Below are positions 18,001-24,970 of a DNA stretch of 64,000 nucleotides, piece by piece; position 1 is the first letter of the stretch; every line of letters begins with the position of its first letter. The DNA comes from Halorussus ruber (GTDB lineage Archaea > Halobacteriota > Halobacteria > Halobacteriales > Haladaptataceae). The stretch is taken from positions 62,001 to 126,000 of the forward strand of contig NZ_SBIT01000006.1 in the NCBI RefSeq assembly GCF_004765785.1, given 5' to 3'. The position numbers and the translations under genes were made by a program. The notes under the pieces are model-generated. The model saw nothing but the letters and a program-made list of their open reading frames with translations, did no database searches and was not told where the DNA came from.

Positions 18001-18949
18001 CGTGACGACCCGCGTCTCCGGACTCTTCCGCGACGCCTTCCCGCAGGCCGCCGGGGTCGTCCACGACGCGGTGGACGCCGTGGTCGAGTTGGACGAACCC
18101 CACGAGATGAACTACGTCAAGAAGCACGTCGAGGAGGACGCTGCGGAGTTGGAAGCCGAAGGGGCGGAGAACCCCGAGAAGACGGCCAAGCACCGCGTTT
18201 TCACTACCCGGCCCGGCGGCTACGGCGCGGGGACGAACAAGACTGTGGACGAGGGCAACTGGGACGACAGGGCCGACCTCGCGGCGGTCTACAAGCAGTG
18301 GGGCGGCTACGCGCTGGGTTCGAGAGGCGAGGTCTCGGACGCTCACGACGCCTTCGAGCGCCGACTGGGCAACGTCGAGGCCACCGTGAAAATCGAGGAC
18401 ACGTCCGAGCAGGACGAGTTCGACTCCTCGGACTGGTACGCCTTCCACGGCGGGTTCATCACGGCAGTCGCAGAGACTGCGGGCGAGGAGCCAGCGTCCT
18501 ACGTCGGCGACTCCAGCGACCCCGACGACGTGGACGTGTACACCAACGAGGAGAAGGTTCGGAAGGCGATGCGCGCCAGAGTCCTCAACCCCGAGTGGCT
18601 CGACAGCATGGAGGACCACGGCTACAAGGGCGCTGGCGACCTCTCGACCACGGTGGACGTGGCGCTCGGGTGGGACGCGACCACCGGCGTCGTGAGCGAC
18701 GCGCTCTGGGCGGACGTGGCCGAGAAGTACGCCTTCGACGACGAGAGGCAGGCGTGGCTCCGAGACGTGAACCCGTGGGCGCTCGACAGCATCACCGACA
18801 CCCTGCTCGAAGCCATCGACCGGGACCTCTGGGACGCCGACGACGAGACCGAGGACCGGCTCAGGGACCTCAATCTCGACGTCGAGGGCGACTTGGAGGA
18901 GCGCGCCAGCGAGGCGGTCCCCGCGGAGGTGACGGGCGATGACGACTGA
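15065..18949 (+). CDS. cobN: Cobaltochelatase large subunit CobN
   Basis: A 1294-residue protein of the CobN/BchH family, close to the usual ~1250 residues. It contains LHGAEDSMPGYDHAVSRLRE near the N-terminus, the HLGTHGSLEWLPGKTVGLD block about residue 550 and GGYGAGTNKTVDEGNWDD about residue 1050, all hallmark regions of the porphyrin/corrin chelatase large subunit. Together with an AAA+/VWA motor it inserts Co(2+) into hydrogenobyrinate a,c-diamide in the aerobic pathway. Here it coexists with CbiX, which inserts cobalt early. The ATG at 15065 follows GGAGG at 15048-15052. Its stop overlaps cbiC by 11 bases. Confidence 0.96.
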   Translation: MPTIALYTATENELGGIQRAAERLDSIDLVVRSESDLDDGTDVDDFVDEIEETDATAAVFWLHGAEDSMPGYDHAVSRLREAGVPLVVKSTGDAFAFEDTSVADADRDRAYEYLEKGGAVNVANLCRLLADEYASSREADEATDFDPEAPVTLPTEGVYHPDYPGAEYADLREEVDDEKPTIGVWFYESHWTHENTRYVDAIVREIESEEANALPVFCNPATDSDEREDAEWVVDEWFTDEKDEPIVDAVLSSFMFSLSMDERGRSASDEGQGAEEVFLDRLGVPVIQTVTTMRSRSRYADSDTGVMGFELALSVALPEFDGNVITHPISGKERTDDEAGIGSAPKQHFPIEDRVSHAVSLAVNWAELRYTPNDEKQIAVVLHNYPPSDDGIGTAFGLDSPESTVNLLDELGKRGYDLGGKTPESGQALVEKLTAQLTLDDRWVAPDDVRDLSVDVVESDRYRDWFGEKDDRFRENVVEEWGDPPERPFAIPGVEFGNVLVTVQPPRGFGMDPSKVYHDSDLQPPHDYVAFYSWLRREFAADAVVHLGTHGSLEWLPGKTVGLDGESAPDQLIEDIPNVYPYIVNNPGEGTQAKRRSYAAIVDYLTPVMSNAGTYDEIGELEELARQYREAGMEDARADDGEKLADEIRSLVDELDLAVELGIEGEIDEKADVRGPEEAGTTLAEGEVSGDSVAIDELVERVHEYVTDVKTTQIRLGLHTMGEPPEGDRLTEYLVALTRLENPGVPSLRESVAGVLGVDYEAMLNSPGEYDEDLGMTYAEAADEVYDQSLELVAHLAENDFDAEEINWNLLVVDIDLLGDGRAESGAHDDLREVLRFVCEEAAPRVEGAEDEIPRTAEALSGEYVPPGGSGAPTRGGVDLLPTGRNFYTLDPRKVPAKSAWRVGREVADGVAERHRDEEGEYPEEIGVVAWGTPTVRTRGETIAQVLALMGVEPEWTDAGRIDDVNPIPLDELGRPRIDVTTRVSGLFRDAFPQAAGVVHDAVDAVVELDEPHEMNYVKKHVEEDAAELEAEGAENPEKTAKHRVFTTRPGGYGAGTNKTVDEGNWDDRADLAAVYKQWGGYALGSRGEVSDAHDAFERRLGNVEATVKIEDTSEQDEFDSSDWYAFHGGFITAVAETAGEEPASYVGDSSDPDDVDVYTNEEKVRKAMRARVLNPEWLDSMEDHGYKGAGDLSTTVDVALGWDATTGVVSDALWADVAEKYAFDDERQAWLRDVNPWALDSITDTLLEAIDRDLWDADDETEDRLRDLNLDVEGDLEERASEAVPAEVTGDDD

Positions 18950-19667
18950 GGGGAGCGAGACCGACGAAGCGGAGGATTTCGAGGAGTACGCCGACCTCGG
19001 TGCGACCACCTCGAACGCGATGGAAATCGCCGAGACGAGCATGGACCGGGTGCGCGAGTTGGTGCCGGACGAGACGCTGGCCGACCGCCTGCGCCAGAAG
19101 TCGGTCCACGCGACCGGCGACCCCGAGTTCCAGCACCTGATGCGGTTCACCGGCGAATCGGACGGCGAGGCCCTCGACGAGAGCGAACCCGTCAGGGCCG
19201 GGGCGCGGGCGGTCCTCGGCCGGAAGCCAATCGTGACCGACATCACGATGGTCAAGGAGGGAATCACCGGCCGAGGCCACGACTCCGAGGTCCGGAAGGC
19301 CATCGGCAACGGCGCGGAGTTGGCGGCCGAGACCGGGATGACCCGGACCGCCGCATCGGTCCTCGAACTCGACAAGCGAGGCGTCTACGACGGCGCGATA
19401 GCGGTCGTGGGCAACGCGCCGACCGCGGCGCTGGCGCTGGCCGACTGCATCGAGGACGGCACCCGGCCCGCGGTCGTCGTCGCCACCCCGGTCGGGTTCG
19501 TGAGGGCCGCCGAGAGTCGCCAGCGACTGCGAGAGGTCGCAGAAGTCCACGGCGTGCCGGTCGTGACCAACGTCGGTCGGCGCGGCGGAAGCGGCCTCGC
19601 GGCCGGACTGACGAACGAGTTGATTCACGTCGCCAGCGACGTGCGTGACGGTGAGGTAGAGCTGTGA
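18939..19667 (+). CDS. cbiC: Cobalt-precorrin-8 methylmutase CbiC
   Basis: A 242-residue CbiC/CobH protein, which moves the C11 methyl group to C12 to give cobyrinate. The signature VHATGDPEFQHLMRF lies near residues 55-69 and includes the family's catalytic histidine position. PIVTDITMVKEGI, AVVGNAPTAALAL and PVGFVRAAESRQRL follow in the expected order. The first ~25 residues are an acidic extension. The start lies inside the last codons of cobN (11-base overlap) and the end overlaps cbiE by 4 bases, so the three genes are a tight operon. Confidence 0.95.
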   Translation: MTTEGSETDEAEDFEEYADLGATTSNAMEIAETSMDRVRELVPDETLADRLRQKSVHATGDPEFQHLMRFTGESDGEALDESEPVRAGARAVLGRKPIVTDITMVKEGITGRGHDSEVRKAIGNGAELAAETGMTRTAASVLELDKRGVYDGAIAVVGNAPTAALALADCIEDGTRPAVVVATPVGFVRAAESRQRLREVAEVHGVPVVTNVGRRGGSGLAAGLTNELIHVASDVRDGEVEL

Positions 19668-20425
19668 CCGACGACTACGACCTCGACGCGGGACCCGACC
19701 CGGCGGACTTCGCGGCGGCAGAGCCCGAGTCCGAAATCGCCGAGGAGGACCCGGTCCACGCGGTCGGCATCGGCCCCGGAAACCTCGACTACCTGACGCC
19801 CCGCGGCGAGCGAGCGATTCGGGAGGCCGACGTGGTGGTCGGCTTCGAGACGGTCGCGGAGTTCGTCGCCGACCGAACCGACGCCGACCTGCTGACCTGC
19901 GGCTATGCGGACGAGGCCGAGGCGCTGGCGGAGTTCGGCGAGCGCGTCGCGTCGGGCGAGTCCGGGACCGCGGTGCTGATGGGCGACCCGAACCACTCCG
20001 GCTACCAGTTCGTCGGCAAGGTCGAGCAGGCTACAGAACGCCCAGTTCGGGTGATTCCGGGCATCTCGTCGCTCCAGGTGGCCGCCGGTAGGGCGCGGAC
20101 GCCGATGGAGGACTCGGCGTTCGTGACCCTCCACAAGAGCGGTGACCTCGCGCCGGACCTCGACCGCCTCCGGGACGCAGTCGGCGACCGACACCTGCTG
20201 GTCCTGCCCCGGCCCTACGACTCGATGCCAGGCGACGTTGCCGCGGAACTCCTCGACGCCGGGGCCGACCCGTCGCTGACGGCGCTGGTGTGCGAGCGCC
20301 TGACCCACGACGACGAGGAGATAACTCGGACGACGCTCGGCGAGTTAGCGGAGCGTGCAGGCGGGACCGCACCGGAGGACACGCCGTTCTCGGACCTCTC
20401 GGTGCTGGTCGTGCGGGCGGAGTGA
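19664..20425 (+). CDS. cbiE: Cobalt-precorrin-7 C5-methyltransferase CbiE
   Basis: A 253-residue tetrapyrrole methyltransferase with VHAVGIGPGNLDYLTPRG near residues 31-48, VLMGDPNHSGYQFVG and RVIPGISSLQVAAGRA. It matches CbiE, which methylates C5 (with C15 methylated by CbiT). The NHSGYQ loop is characteristic of CbiE rather than the other paralogues. The GTG start overlaps the cbiC stop (GTGA). An acidic ~30-residue leader precedes the fold. The gene ends the cobN operon, and a T-run follows at 20443. Confidence 0.93.
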   Translation: MTDDYDLDAGPDPADFAAAEPESEIAEEDPVHAVGIGPGNLDYLTPRGERAIREADVVVGFETVAEFVADRTDADLLTCGYADEAEALAEFGERVASGESGTAVLMGDPNHSGYQFVGKVEQATERPVRVIPGISSLQVAAGRARTPMEDSAFVTLHKSGDLAPDLDRLRDAVGDRHLLVLPRPYDSMPGDVAAELLDAGADPSLTALVCERLTHDDEEITRTTLGELAERAGGTAPEDTPFSDLSVLVVRAE

Positions 20426-20442
20426 GAGCGTCCGTTTGCTCG

Positions 20443-20448
20443 TTTTTT
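20443..20448 (+). terminator. T-run terminator after cbiE
   Basis: Six consecutive T residues lie 18 bases after the cbiE stop, preceded by a T-rich stretch (CGTTTGCTCG). Oligo-T tracts without a strong hairpin are the usual archaeal termination signal. The next gene is on the opposite strand, so a stop is expected here. Confidence 0.55.
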
Positions 20449-20555
20449 GCCCCGCGAAATAATTCTCGACAATCCCGAAAGACAGGGATAGTGGGTTAAA
20501 GGAAACACATGTATTTCTCGAAGCGTCGGAGGAGCGGCGTTCGGCGTCCGAAGAA

Positions 20556-21335
20556 TCAGAGCGCGCCGCGGCCGTCGGTCGCCACCGGACGCCGGGCCTG
20601 CGCGAGCGAGGCCGCAAAGGAGACGGTGGCGTCCTCGACGGCGAGGACGCGCTGTTTCTCGACCTCGGCGCGGATGGCGCGGGTAATTCGGGGATGGGCA
20701 CCCAGCGGGTCGGCGTACTCGATACCGCCGCGGTCGAGTTCGAGTTTCGCCGGAATCCGGTCGTCGGTGGCCTCGGTCCGGTAGGCGAACAGCGGGACGG
20801 CGACCGCCCGGTCGTTCGAGACGTTGTAACGGGCGCACTCGACGGCGGGGTTCTGGACGAGGTAACTGGTGACGACCTCGCCGTAGTCGGTCTGGTCGCG
20901 GATGCGGGCGGCGTGATATTCGGCAGTCTGGCGCTGGTAGGGGAGCGAACTACTCCCGAAGGCGACGAGGACGACGGTGGTCGCCGACGAGGCCGGGACG
21001 CGGGCGGTCGCTCGCTCGACTAGCACCCCGGTCGCGGCCGAACTCCGGCCGACGGGTTCACAGTAGCGCACGTCGCCCGAGACGAACGAGAGCGCGGCGG
21101 GCACGTCGTCTGTGGTCTCGTGGGTGTGGGCCGCCCGCATCGGAACCACGTAGGTGGCGTCCGCCGAAACCGACTCGAAGGTCTCGCGCAGGTCCGCGAC
21201 GGGGTCCGCCCCGTAGAAGGCGGTGCGGACCGATTCGGCGACGCCTCGGTCTCGGAGGCGGTTGGCGTGCGTTCGGAGAACGTCGCGTGCGTCCGGGGTG
21301 TCCGTGCCGACGAGTACGAGTGCTTCCTCTGTCAT
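20556..21335 (-). CDS. CbiX/SirB-like protein with degenerate metal site
   Basis: A 259-residue protein with two chelatase-like halves. The first retains a His-rich segment aligned with the second CbiX metal ligand (PMRAAHTHETTDDVP, about residues 66-80). The usual GHGS of the first strand is replaced by GTDTPD. In the second half the corresponding strand reads VLVAFGSSSLPYQRQ, with Phe where His is expected. It lies downstream of cobA on the same strand, so it might be a siroheme ferrochelatase, a cobalt carrier, or a non-catalytic relative. It is clearly different from the full-length cbiX at 8829. Confidence 0.75.
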   Translation of the reverse strand: MTEEALVLVGTDTPDARDVLRTHANRLRDRGVAESVRTAFYGADPVADLRETFESVSADATYVVPMRAAHTHETTDDVPAALSFVSGDVRYCEPVGRSSAATGVLVERATARVPASSATTVVLVAFGSSSLPYQRQTAEYHAARIRDQTDYGEVVTSYLVQNPAVECARYNVSNDRAVAVPLFAYRTEATDDRIPAKLELDRGGIEYADPLGAHPRITRAIRAEVEKQRVLAVEDATVSFAASLAQARRPVATDGRGAL

Positions 21336-21355
21336 TGGTTGACCTCGCGCCGCCC

Positions 21356-21393
21356 AATCAAGTTGAGTTTAATTACTCCAATTGGGCTTGATT
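21356..21393. promoter_or_regulatory. Inverted repeat in the promoter of the CbiX-like gene
   Basis: AATCAAG at 21356-21362 is repeated in inverted form as CTTGATT at 21387-21393, enclosing a TTTAATTACTCC stretch and a CCAATTGG palindrome. The TTACTCC portion is also found in the motif at 2500-2521. The site lies 21-58 bases before the ATG at 21335, a suitable place for a TATA box and operator. Confidence 0.4.
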
Positions 21394-21479
21394 CTACCAA
21401 GAAGGGAGTCCCCCAAATATGTTTTGGCAACGGGTCGGGGCGGTCGCGGAAGCGTCGCTCCGCAGAAACGCCTCTCCGC

Positions 21480-21535
21480 AAAAAACGTCGCTCCGCGTGA
21501 ATTCGCCGCGCACAGAACTGCGCGCGGCGAACTAC
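21480..21535 (-). terminator. Hairpin plus T-run after cobA
   Basis: On the minus strand, just after the cobA stop, the arms TTCGCCGCGC (21503-21512) and GCGCGGCGAA (21523-21532) form a 10-bp perfect stem with a 10-base loop. A run of seven T residues follows (complement of 21480-21486). This should end cobA transcription before the CbiX-like gene, which has its own promoter-like region. Confidence 0.6.
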
Positions 21536-21548
21536 CGACGCCGGTAGG

Positions 21549-22622
21549 TCACCTGTCCAGCCACTCGCTCGTCTCGCTCCGGACGCCCACCACGTCGCCG
21601 ACGACCGTGACCGCGGGCGGTTCGATACCGGCCTCTTCCTTCGCGTCCTCGATGGTGGCCAGCGTGGCCGAGACCGTCCGCTCGTCGCCCCACGTCGCCT
21701 TCTGGACCATCGCAACCGGGGTCTCGGCCGGGACGCCGTGTTCCCGGAGCGCGGCGACGTTGTTCGAGAGCCGTCGGACGCCCATCAGGACGACGAGGGT
21801 CCCGCCGCTGACCACGGTGTCGGCCAGCGCGTCCCAGTCGAGCGCGCTCTCGTCTTTGTCGGGAGTCTCGTGACCCGTGATGACGGTGACGCTCGACGCG
21901 CAGTCGCGGTGGGTCAGCGGGATGCCCGCGACTCCCGGCGCGGCGACGGCGCTGGAGACGCCCGGGACGACTTCGAAGGGCACGTCGGCGTCGGCGAGAT
22001 ACTGGGCCTCCTCGCCGCCCCTGCCGAAGACGTGCGGGTCGCCGCCCTTGAGGCGGACGACCGCCTCGCCGTCGCGCGAGCGGTCCACCAGCATGTCGTT
22101 GATTTCGCTCTGGGAGGTCCGGTCCGGCGGGCGCTTGCCGACGTCCACGACCTCGACCGGTTCGGGGAGTTGGTCGAGTACGTCGTCGCCCACCAGCGAA
22201 TCGTGGAGGACCGCGTCGGCTGATTCGAGGAGGCCCCACGCTCGGCGGGTGAGCAGGCCGGGGTCGCCGGGACCGGACCCGACGAGGTACACTTTGCCGC
22301 CCGAAATCGACGCGCTCGCCGACGCGGAATCCGCGGACGAACCCGCGGATGCCCGGTCGGTCGATGCGTCCGCACTACCGGCCCCGGTGCCGTCTGTCCC
22401 GTCCGCGAGGTCGGTGGTCGTGCAGTCGCCGACGGAGCCAACGCGCGAGGCCGACCCGGCGCGGTCGGTCGCTCCTGCCCGGTCCGCCTGCGCGGCCGCG
22501 TCGGCGGCGGGCGACTCGAACCCGGCGCTCGACCGGACGGCGTCCGGACCGAGCGACGAACGGTCGGCGCGTCGCTCCTCGTCGGCGTCCGCTTCGTAGC
22601 GGTCCCCGCTGTCTTCGTTCAT
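21549..22622 (-). CDS. cobA: Uroporphyrinogen-III C-methyltransferase CobA (SUMT)
   Basis: A 357-residue protein. From about residue 109 it is a typical SUMT: KVYLVGSGPGDPGLLTRRA, DAVLHDSLV, the KGGDPHVFGRGGEEAQYL loop, VPGVSSAVAAPGVAGIPLTH and GTLVVLMGVRRLSNNV. It makes precorrin-2 by methylating uroporphyrinogen III at C2 and C7, feeding cobalamin and siroheme. The first ~108 residues are a low-complexity acidic Ala/Ser/Asp tail that the family normally lacks. No good internal start was found, so either the tail is real or a weak start is used. The ATG at 22622 is directly preceded by AGGTG. Confidence 0.92.
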   Translation of the reverse strand: MNEDSGDRYEADADEERRADRSSLGPDAVRSSAGFESPAADAAAQADRAGATDRAGSASRVGSVGDCTTTDLADGTDGTGAGSADASTDRASAGSSADSASASASISGGKVYLVGSGPGDPGLLTRRAWGLLESADAVLHDSLVGDDVLDQLPEPVEVVDVGKRPPDRTSQSEINDMLVDRSRDGEAVVRLKGGDPHVFGRGGEEAQYLADADVPFEVVPGVSSAVAAPGVAGIPLTHRDCASSVTVITGHETPDKDESALDWDALADTVVSGGTLVVLMGVRRLSNNVAALREHGVPAETPVAMVQKATWGDERTVSATLATIEDAKEEAGIEPPAVTVVGDVVGVRSETSEWLDR

Positions 22623-22629
22623 CACCTAT

Positions 22630-22651
22630 GCAAATACTTTTGAGTTACTTC
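22630..22651 (-). promoter_or_regulatory. cobA upstream motif shared with the regulator promoter
   Basis: This site is identical at 18 of 22 positions to 2500-2521 (pattern GCAARTAYTTTTGMGTTACT, then YC). It begins only 7 bases upstream of the cobA ATG. That is too close for a TATA box serving that start, so an operator role, or use of a later start, is worth considering. Confidence 0.4.
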
Positions 22652-22659
22652 AATCTTGT

Positions 22660-22680
22660 TTGTACTACTGCGGTTGTACT
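22660..22680. promoter_or_regulatory. Imperfect palindrome in the cobA-cbiA intergenic region
   Basis: The site reads TTGTACTACT, then GCGGTTGTACT. It has the symmetric form GTACnAC, four bases, GTnGTAC. The left ten bases recur at 15033-15042 before cobN. The GGTTGTA part recurs in inverted orientation at 2581-2587 before cbiT, and CGGTTGT recurs at 22868-22874 before cbiA. It lies between divergent cobalamin genes. Confidence 0.4.
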
Positions 22681-22939
22681 GGTGGCCGGTAGCGACCGCG
22701 GACGGATTCGAACCGTCACGGAGGAGCGGCGGTGGCCAGCGCAGCACCGGAACGGAAAAACGAAATCTCGCCTTTCGACATTATTTATTACGTTCCTAGA
22801 ATTTCTATAGTTATCTGTACTCCCGGACCGCCGACCGGGACAGCCCAAACCACAGCTAATTAAACTACGGTTGTTATAACTACGAGACGATGGTACTTCG
22901 GCGAGGAGACAGCGACGAGCGGCGTCGGGAGGCCCGACC
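22681..22939. other. Divergent promoter region of cobA and cbiA
   Basis: This is a partly AT-rich gap between cobA (-) and cbiA (+). Near its right end, 22864-22883 contains ACTACGGTTG then TTATAACTAC, with the 8-base palindrome GTTATAAC extended to GTnGTTATAACnAC. From 22890 an ATG opens a 17-codon frame that ends in TGA at 22941-22943 and overlaps the cbiA GTG as GTGA. No other gene is supported here. Confidence 0.5.
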
Positions 22940-24280
22940 GTGAAGGGATTCGTCCTCGGCGGGACGAGTTCGGGCGTCGGCAAGACCGTCGCGGCGCTCG
23001 CGGTGATTCGGGCGTTGAAGGACGACGGGCGCGCGGTCCAACCCGCGAAGGCAGGCCCCGACTTCATCGACCCGAGCCACCACGAGCAGGTCGCCGGACG
23101 CCCGTCCCGGACGCTGGACTGCTGGCTTGAGGGCCGCGAGGGCCTCCGGCGCAACTACTACCGCGGCGAGGGCGACGTCTGCGTGGTCGAGGGCGTGATG
23201 GGCCTCTACGACGGCGACGGGTCCAGCACCGCGATGGTCGCGGAGGCGCTCGACCTGCCGGTGGTCCTCGTGGCCGACGCCAGCGCCGGGATGGAGAGCG
23301 TGGCCGCCACCGCGCTCGGCTTCCGGGAGTACGCCGAGCGAGCGGACCGGGACGTGGACGTTGCGGGCGTCCTCGTCCAGCGCGCTCACGGCGGCCGCCA
23401 CGCCGAGGGCATCCGCGAGGCCCTGCCCGACGAGTTGACCTGCTTCGGGCGAATCGGGCCAAACCCCGACCTCGAAATTCCGGACCGCCACCTCGGACTG
23501 GAGCTGGGCGACGAGCGCCCGCTGAGCGACGAGGCGCTCGACGCCGCCGCCGAGAACGTCCGGACCGACCGACTGCTGGCGGCGGCGCGGGAGCCGCCTC
23601 GACCCGCCGAGGACGCCCGACCGAACCGGACCTGCACGACGAACTCGGCCGCGACCGGCAAGCGAATCGCGGTCGCTCGGGACTCCGCCTTCCGGTTCTG
23701 TTACCCCGCGACGATGGAACGACTTCGGGCGCGGGCCGAGGTGACGACCTTCTCGCCGGTCGCTGGCGACGACCCGCCCGACTGCGACGGGGTGTACCTC
23801 CCCGGCGGCTACCCCGAACTCCACGCCGACCGCCTCGCGGAGAGTCCGGCGCTGGAGACGCTCGCCGACCGCGCCAGCGAGGGACTGCCGGTTTTGGGCG
23901 AGTGCGGCGGCCTGATGGCGCTCTGCGAGTCGCTGACCACGGCTGAAAGTGAAGCGAACGAGACCCGCGAGACCTACGAGATGGCGGGCGTCCTCCCCGC
24001 CGACGTGGAGATGTGCGACCGGTATCAGGCCCTCGACCACGTGGAACTGACCGCCCGCGACGGGACGCTGACGGCGAGCGCGGGCGACTCGCTCCGGGGC
24101 CACGAGTTCCACTACTCCAGCGCCGACACCGCGGCGGACGCCCGGTTCGCCTTCGACGTGGAACGGGGCGACGGCATCGACGGCGAGCGAGACGGCCTGA
24201 CCGAGTACCGGACGCTGGGCACCTACTGCCACGTCCACCCCGAGAGCGGCGCGTTCGACGCCTTCGTGGAGAACATCTGA
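22940..24280 (+). CDS. cbiA: Cobyrinate a,c-diamide synthase CbiA
   Basis: A 446-residue glutamine- and ATP-dependent amidotransferase. The N-terminal dethiobiotin-synthetase-like domain starts with the P-loop GGTSSGVGKTVAALAVIRAL (residues 7-26), then KAGPDFIDPSHH and VEGVMGLYDG. The C-terminal glutaminase domain has GVYLPGGYPELHADRLAES and the nucleophile region LGECGGLMAL. It amidates the a and c carboxylates of cobyrinate. The GTG at 22940 is the only start in front of the P-loop. It overlaps the stop of a 17-codon upstream frame by 4 bases. This gene leads the cbiA-cobO-cbiP operon. Confidence 0.95.
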   Translation: MKGFVLGGTSSGVGKTVAALAVIRALKDDGRAVQPAKAGPDFIDPSHHEQVAGRPSRTLDCWLEGREGLRRNYYRGEGDVCVVEGVMGLYDGDGSSTAMVAEALDLPVVLVADASAGMESVAATALGFREYAERADRDVDVAGVLVQRAHGGRHAEGIREALPDELTCFGRIGPNPDLEIPDRHLGLELGDERPLSDEALDAAAENVRTDRLLAAAREPPRPAEDARPNRTCTTNSAATGKRIAVARDSAFRFCYPATMERLRARAEVTTFSPVAGDDPPDCDGVYLPGGYPELHADRLAESPALETLADRASEGLPVLGECGGLMALCESLTTAESEANETRETYEMAGVLPADVEMCDRYQALDHVELTARDGTLTASAGDSLRGHEFHYSSADTAADARFAFDVERGDGIDGERDGLTEYRTLGTYCHVHPESGAFDAFVENI

Positions 24281-24282
24281 CC

Positions 24283-24969
24283 ATGACGGACGAGCAATCC
24301 GAGACCGAGAGCGAGCGAGCATCGACCGACGAGACGAGCAGGCCAGTCGCAACCGGGGCCATCGACCCCTCGGTCCCCGACGAGTTCGGTCTGGTCCAAC
24401 TCTGGTGGGGCGACGGCAAGGGCAAGACCACCGCGGCGATGGGCATGGGATTCCGTGCCGCGGGCCACGGCTACCGGGTCCACATGGTCCAGTTCATGAA
24501 GGGCGGCGCGGGGAGCGTCGAGGACGTTCGCGGCGAGTACGAGGCCATCGAGCAGGTCTCGGGGTTCACCTACGAGAACACCGGCCACTACGGGTGGCAC
24601 GGCTTCCTCGACGGGTCGGACGACGACGAACACGCCGCGCAGGCCGAGGGTGGTTTCGCGCGCGCAAAAGACATAATTAAAGCCTCCAAAGGCGACGCCG
24701 AACCGATCCCCCTCGACGCGGACCCCGAGGAGGGCGTCCACGTGCTGATTCTGGACGAGATTCTGTACGCCGCGAACCGGGGCCTCCTCGACCCCGAGGA
24801 GGTGGTGGGACTGGTCGAATCGAAACCCGACGACCTCGAACTGGTCCTGACCGGCGGCCACGACCGACCGGACTACGCCTGCGAGGTCGCCGACCTCGTG
24901 ACCCACGTCGAGAAGGAGGCCCACCCCATCGAGTCGGGCCACTCGGCGCGGAAGGGCACCGAGTACTGA
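24283..24969 (+). CDS. cobO: Corrinoid adenosyltransferase CobO
   Basis: A 228-residue P-loop protein of the CobA/CobO/BtuR family (ATP:cob(I)alamin adenosyltransferase). It has [20 protein letters not shown] near residues 40-59, VQFMKGG, the Walker [17 protein letters not shown] and the terminal [10 protein letters not shown]. It transfers the adenosyl group to cob(I)yrinate a,c-diamide. An acidic ~35-residue leader precedes the fold. The start lies 2 bases after cbiA and the stop 1 base before cbiP. The name cobO is used to avoid confusion with the methyltransferase cobA at 21549. Confidence 0.95.
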   Translation: MTDEQSETESERASTDETSRPVATGAIDPSVPDEFGLVQLWWGDGKGKTTAAMGMGFRAAGHGYRVHMVQFMKGGAGSVEDVRGEYEAIEQVSGFTYENTGHYGWHGFLDGSDDDEHAAQAEGGFARAKDIIKASKGDAEPIPLDADPEEGVHVLILDEILYAANRGLLDPEEVVGLVESKPDDLELVLTGGHDRPDYACEVADLVTHVEKEAHPIESGHSARKGTEY

Positions 24970-24970
24970 G

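Noticed and set aside
16778-19375. A long (865-codon) open frame antisense to cobN and cbiC
   Set aside because: It is a by-product of high GC and strong codon bias. The plus strand carries clear CobN and CbiC motifs over the same bases. Similar long antisense frames over cbiX (8556-10574), cbiF-cbiG (3860-5545) and the type IIG gene (52854-54512) were rejected for the same reason.
22623-22939. Cobalamin riboswitch in the cobA-cbiA gap
   Set aside because: I could not find the conserved B12-box pattern or a matching fold. The short shared motifs fit DNA-binding sites better.
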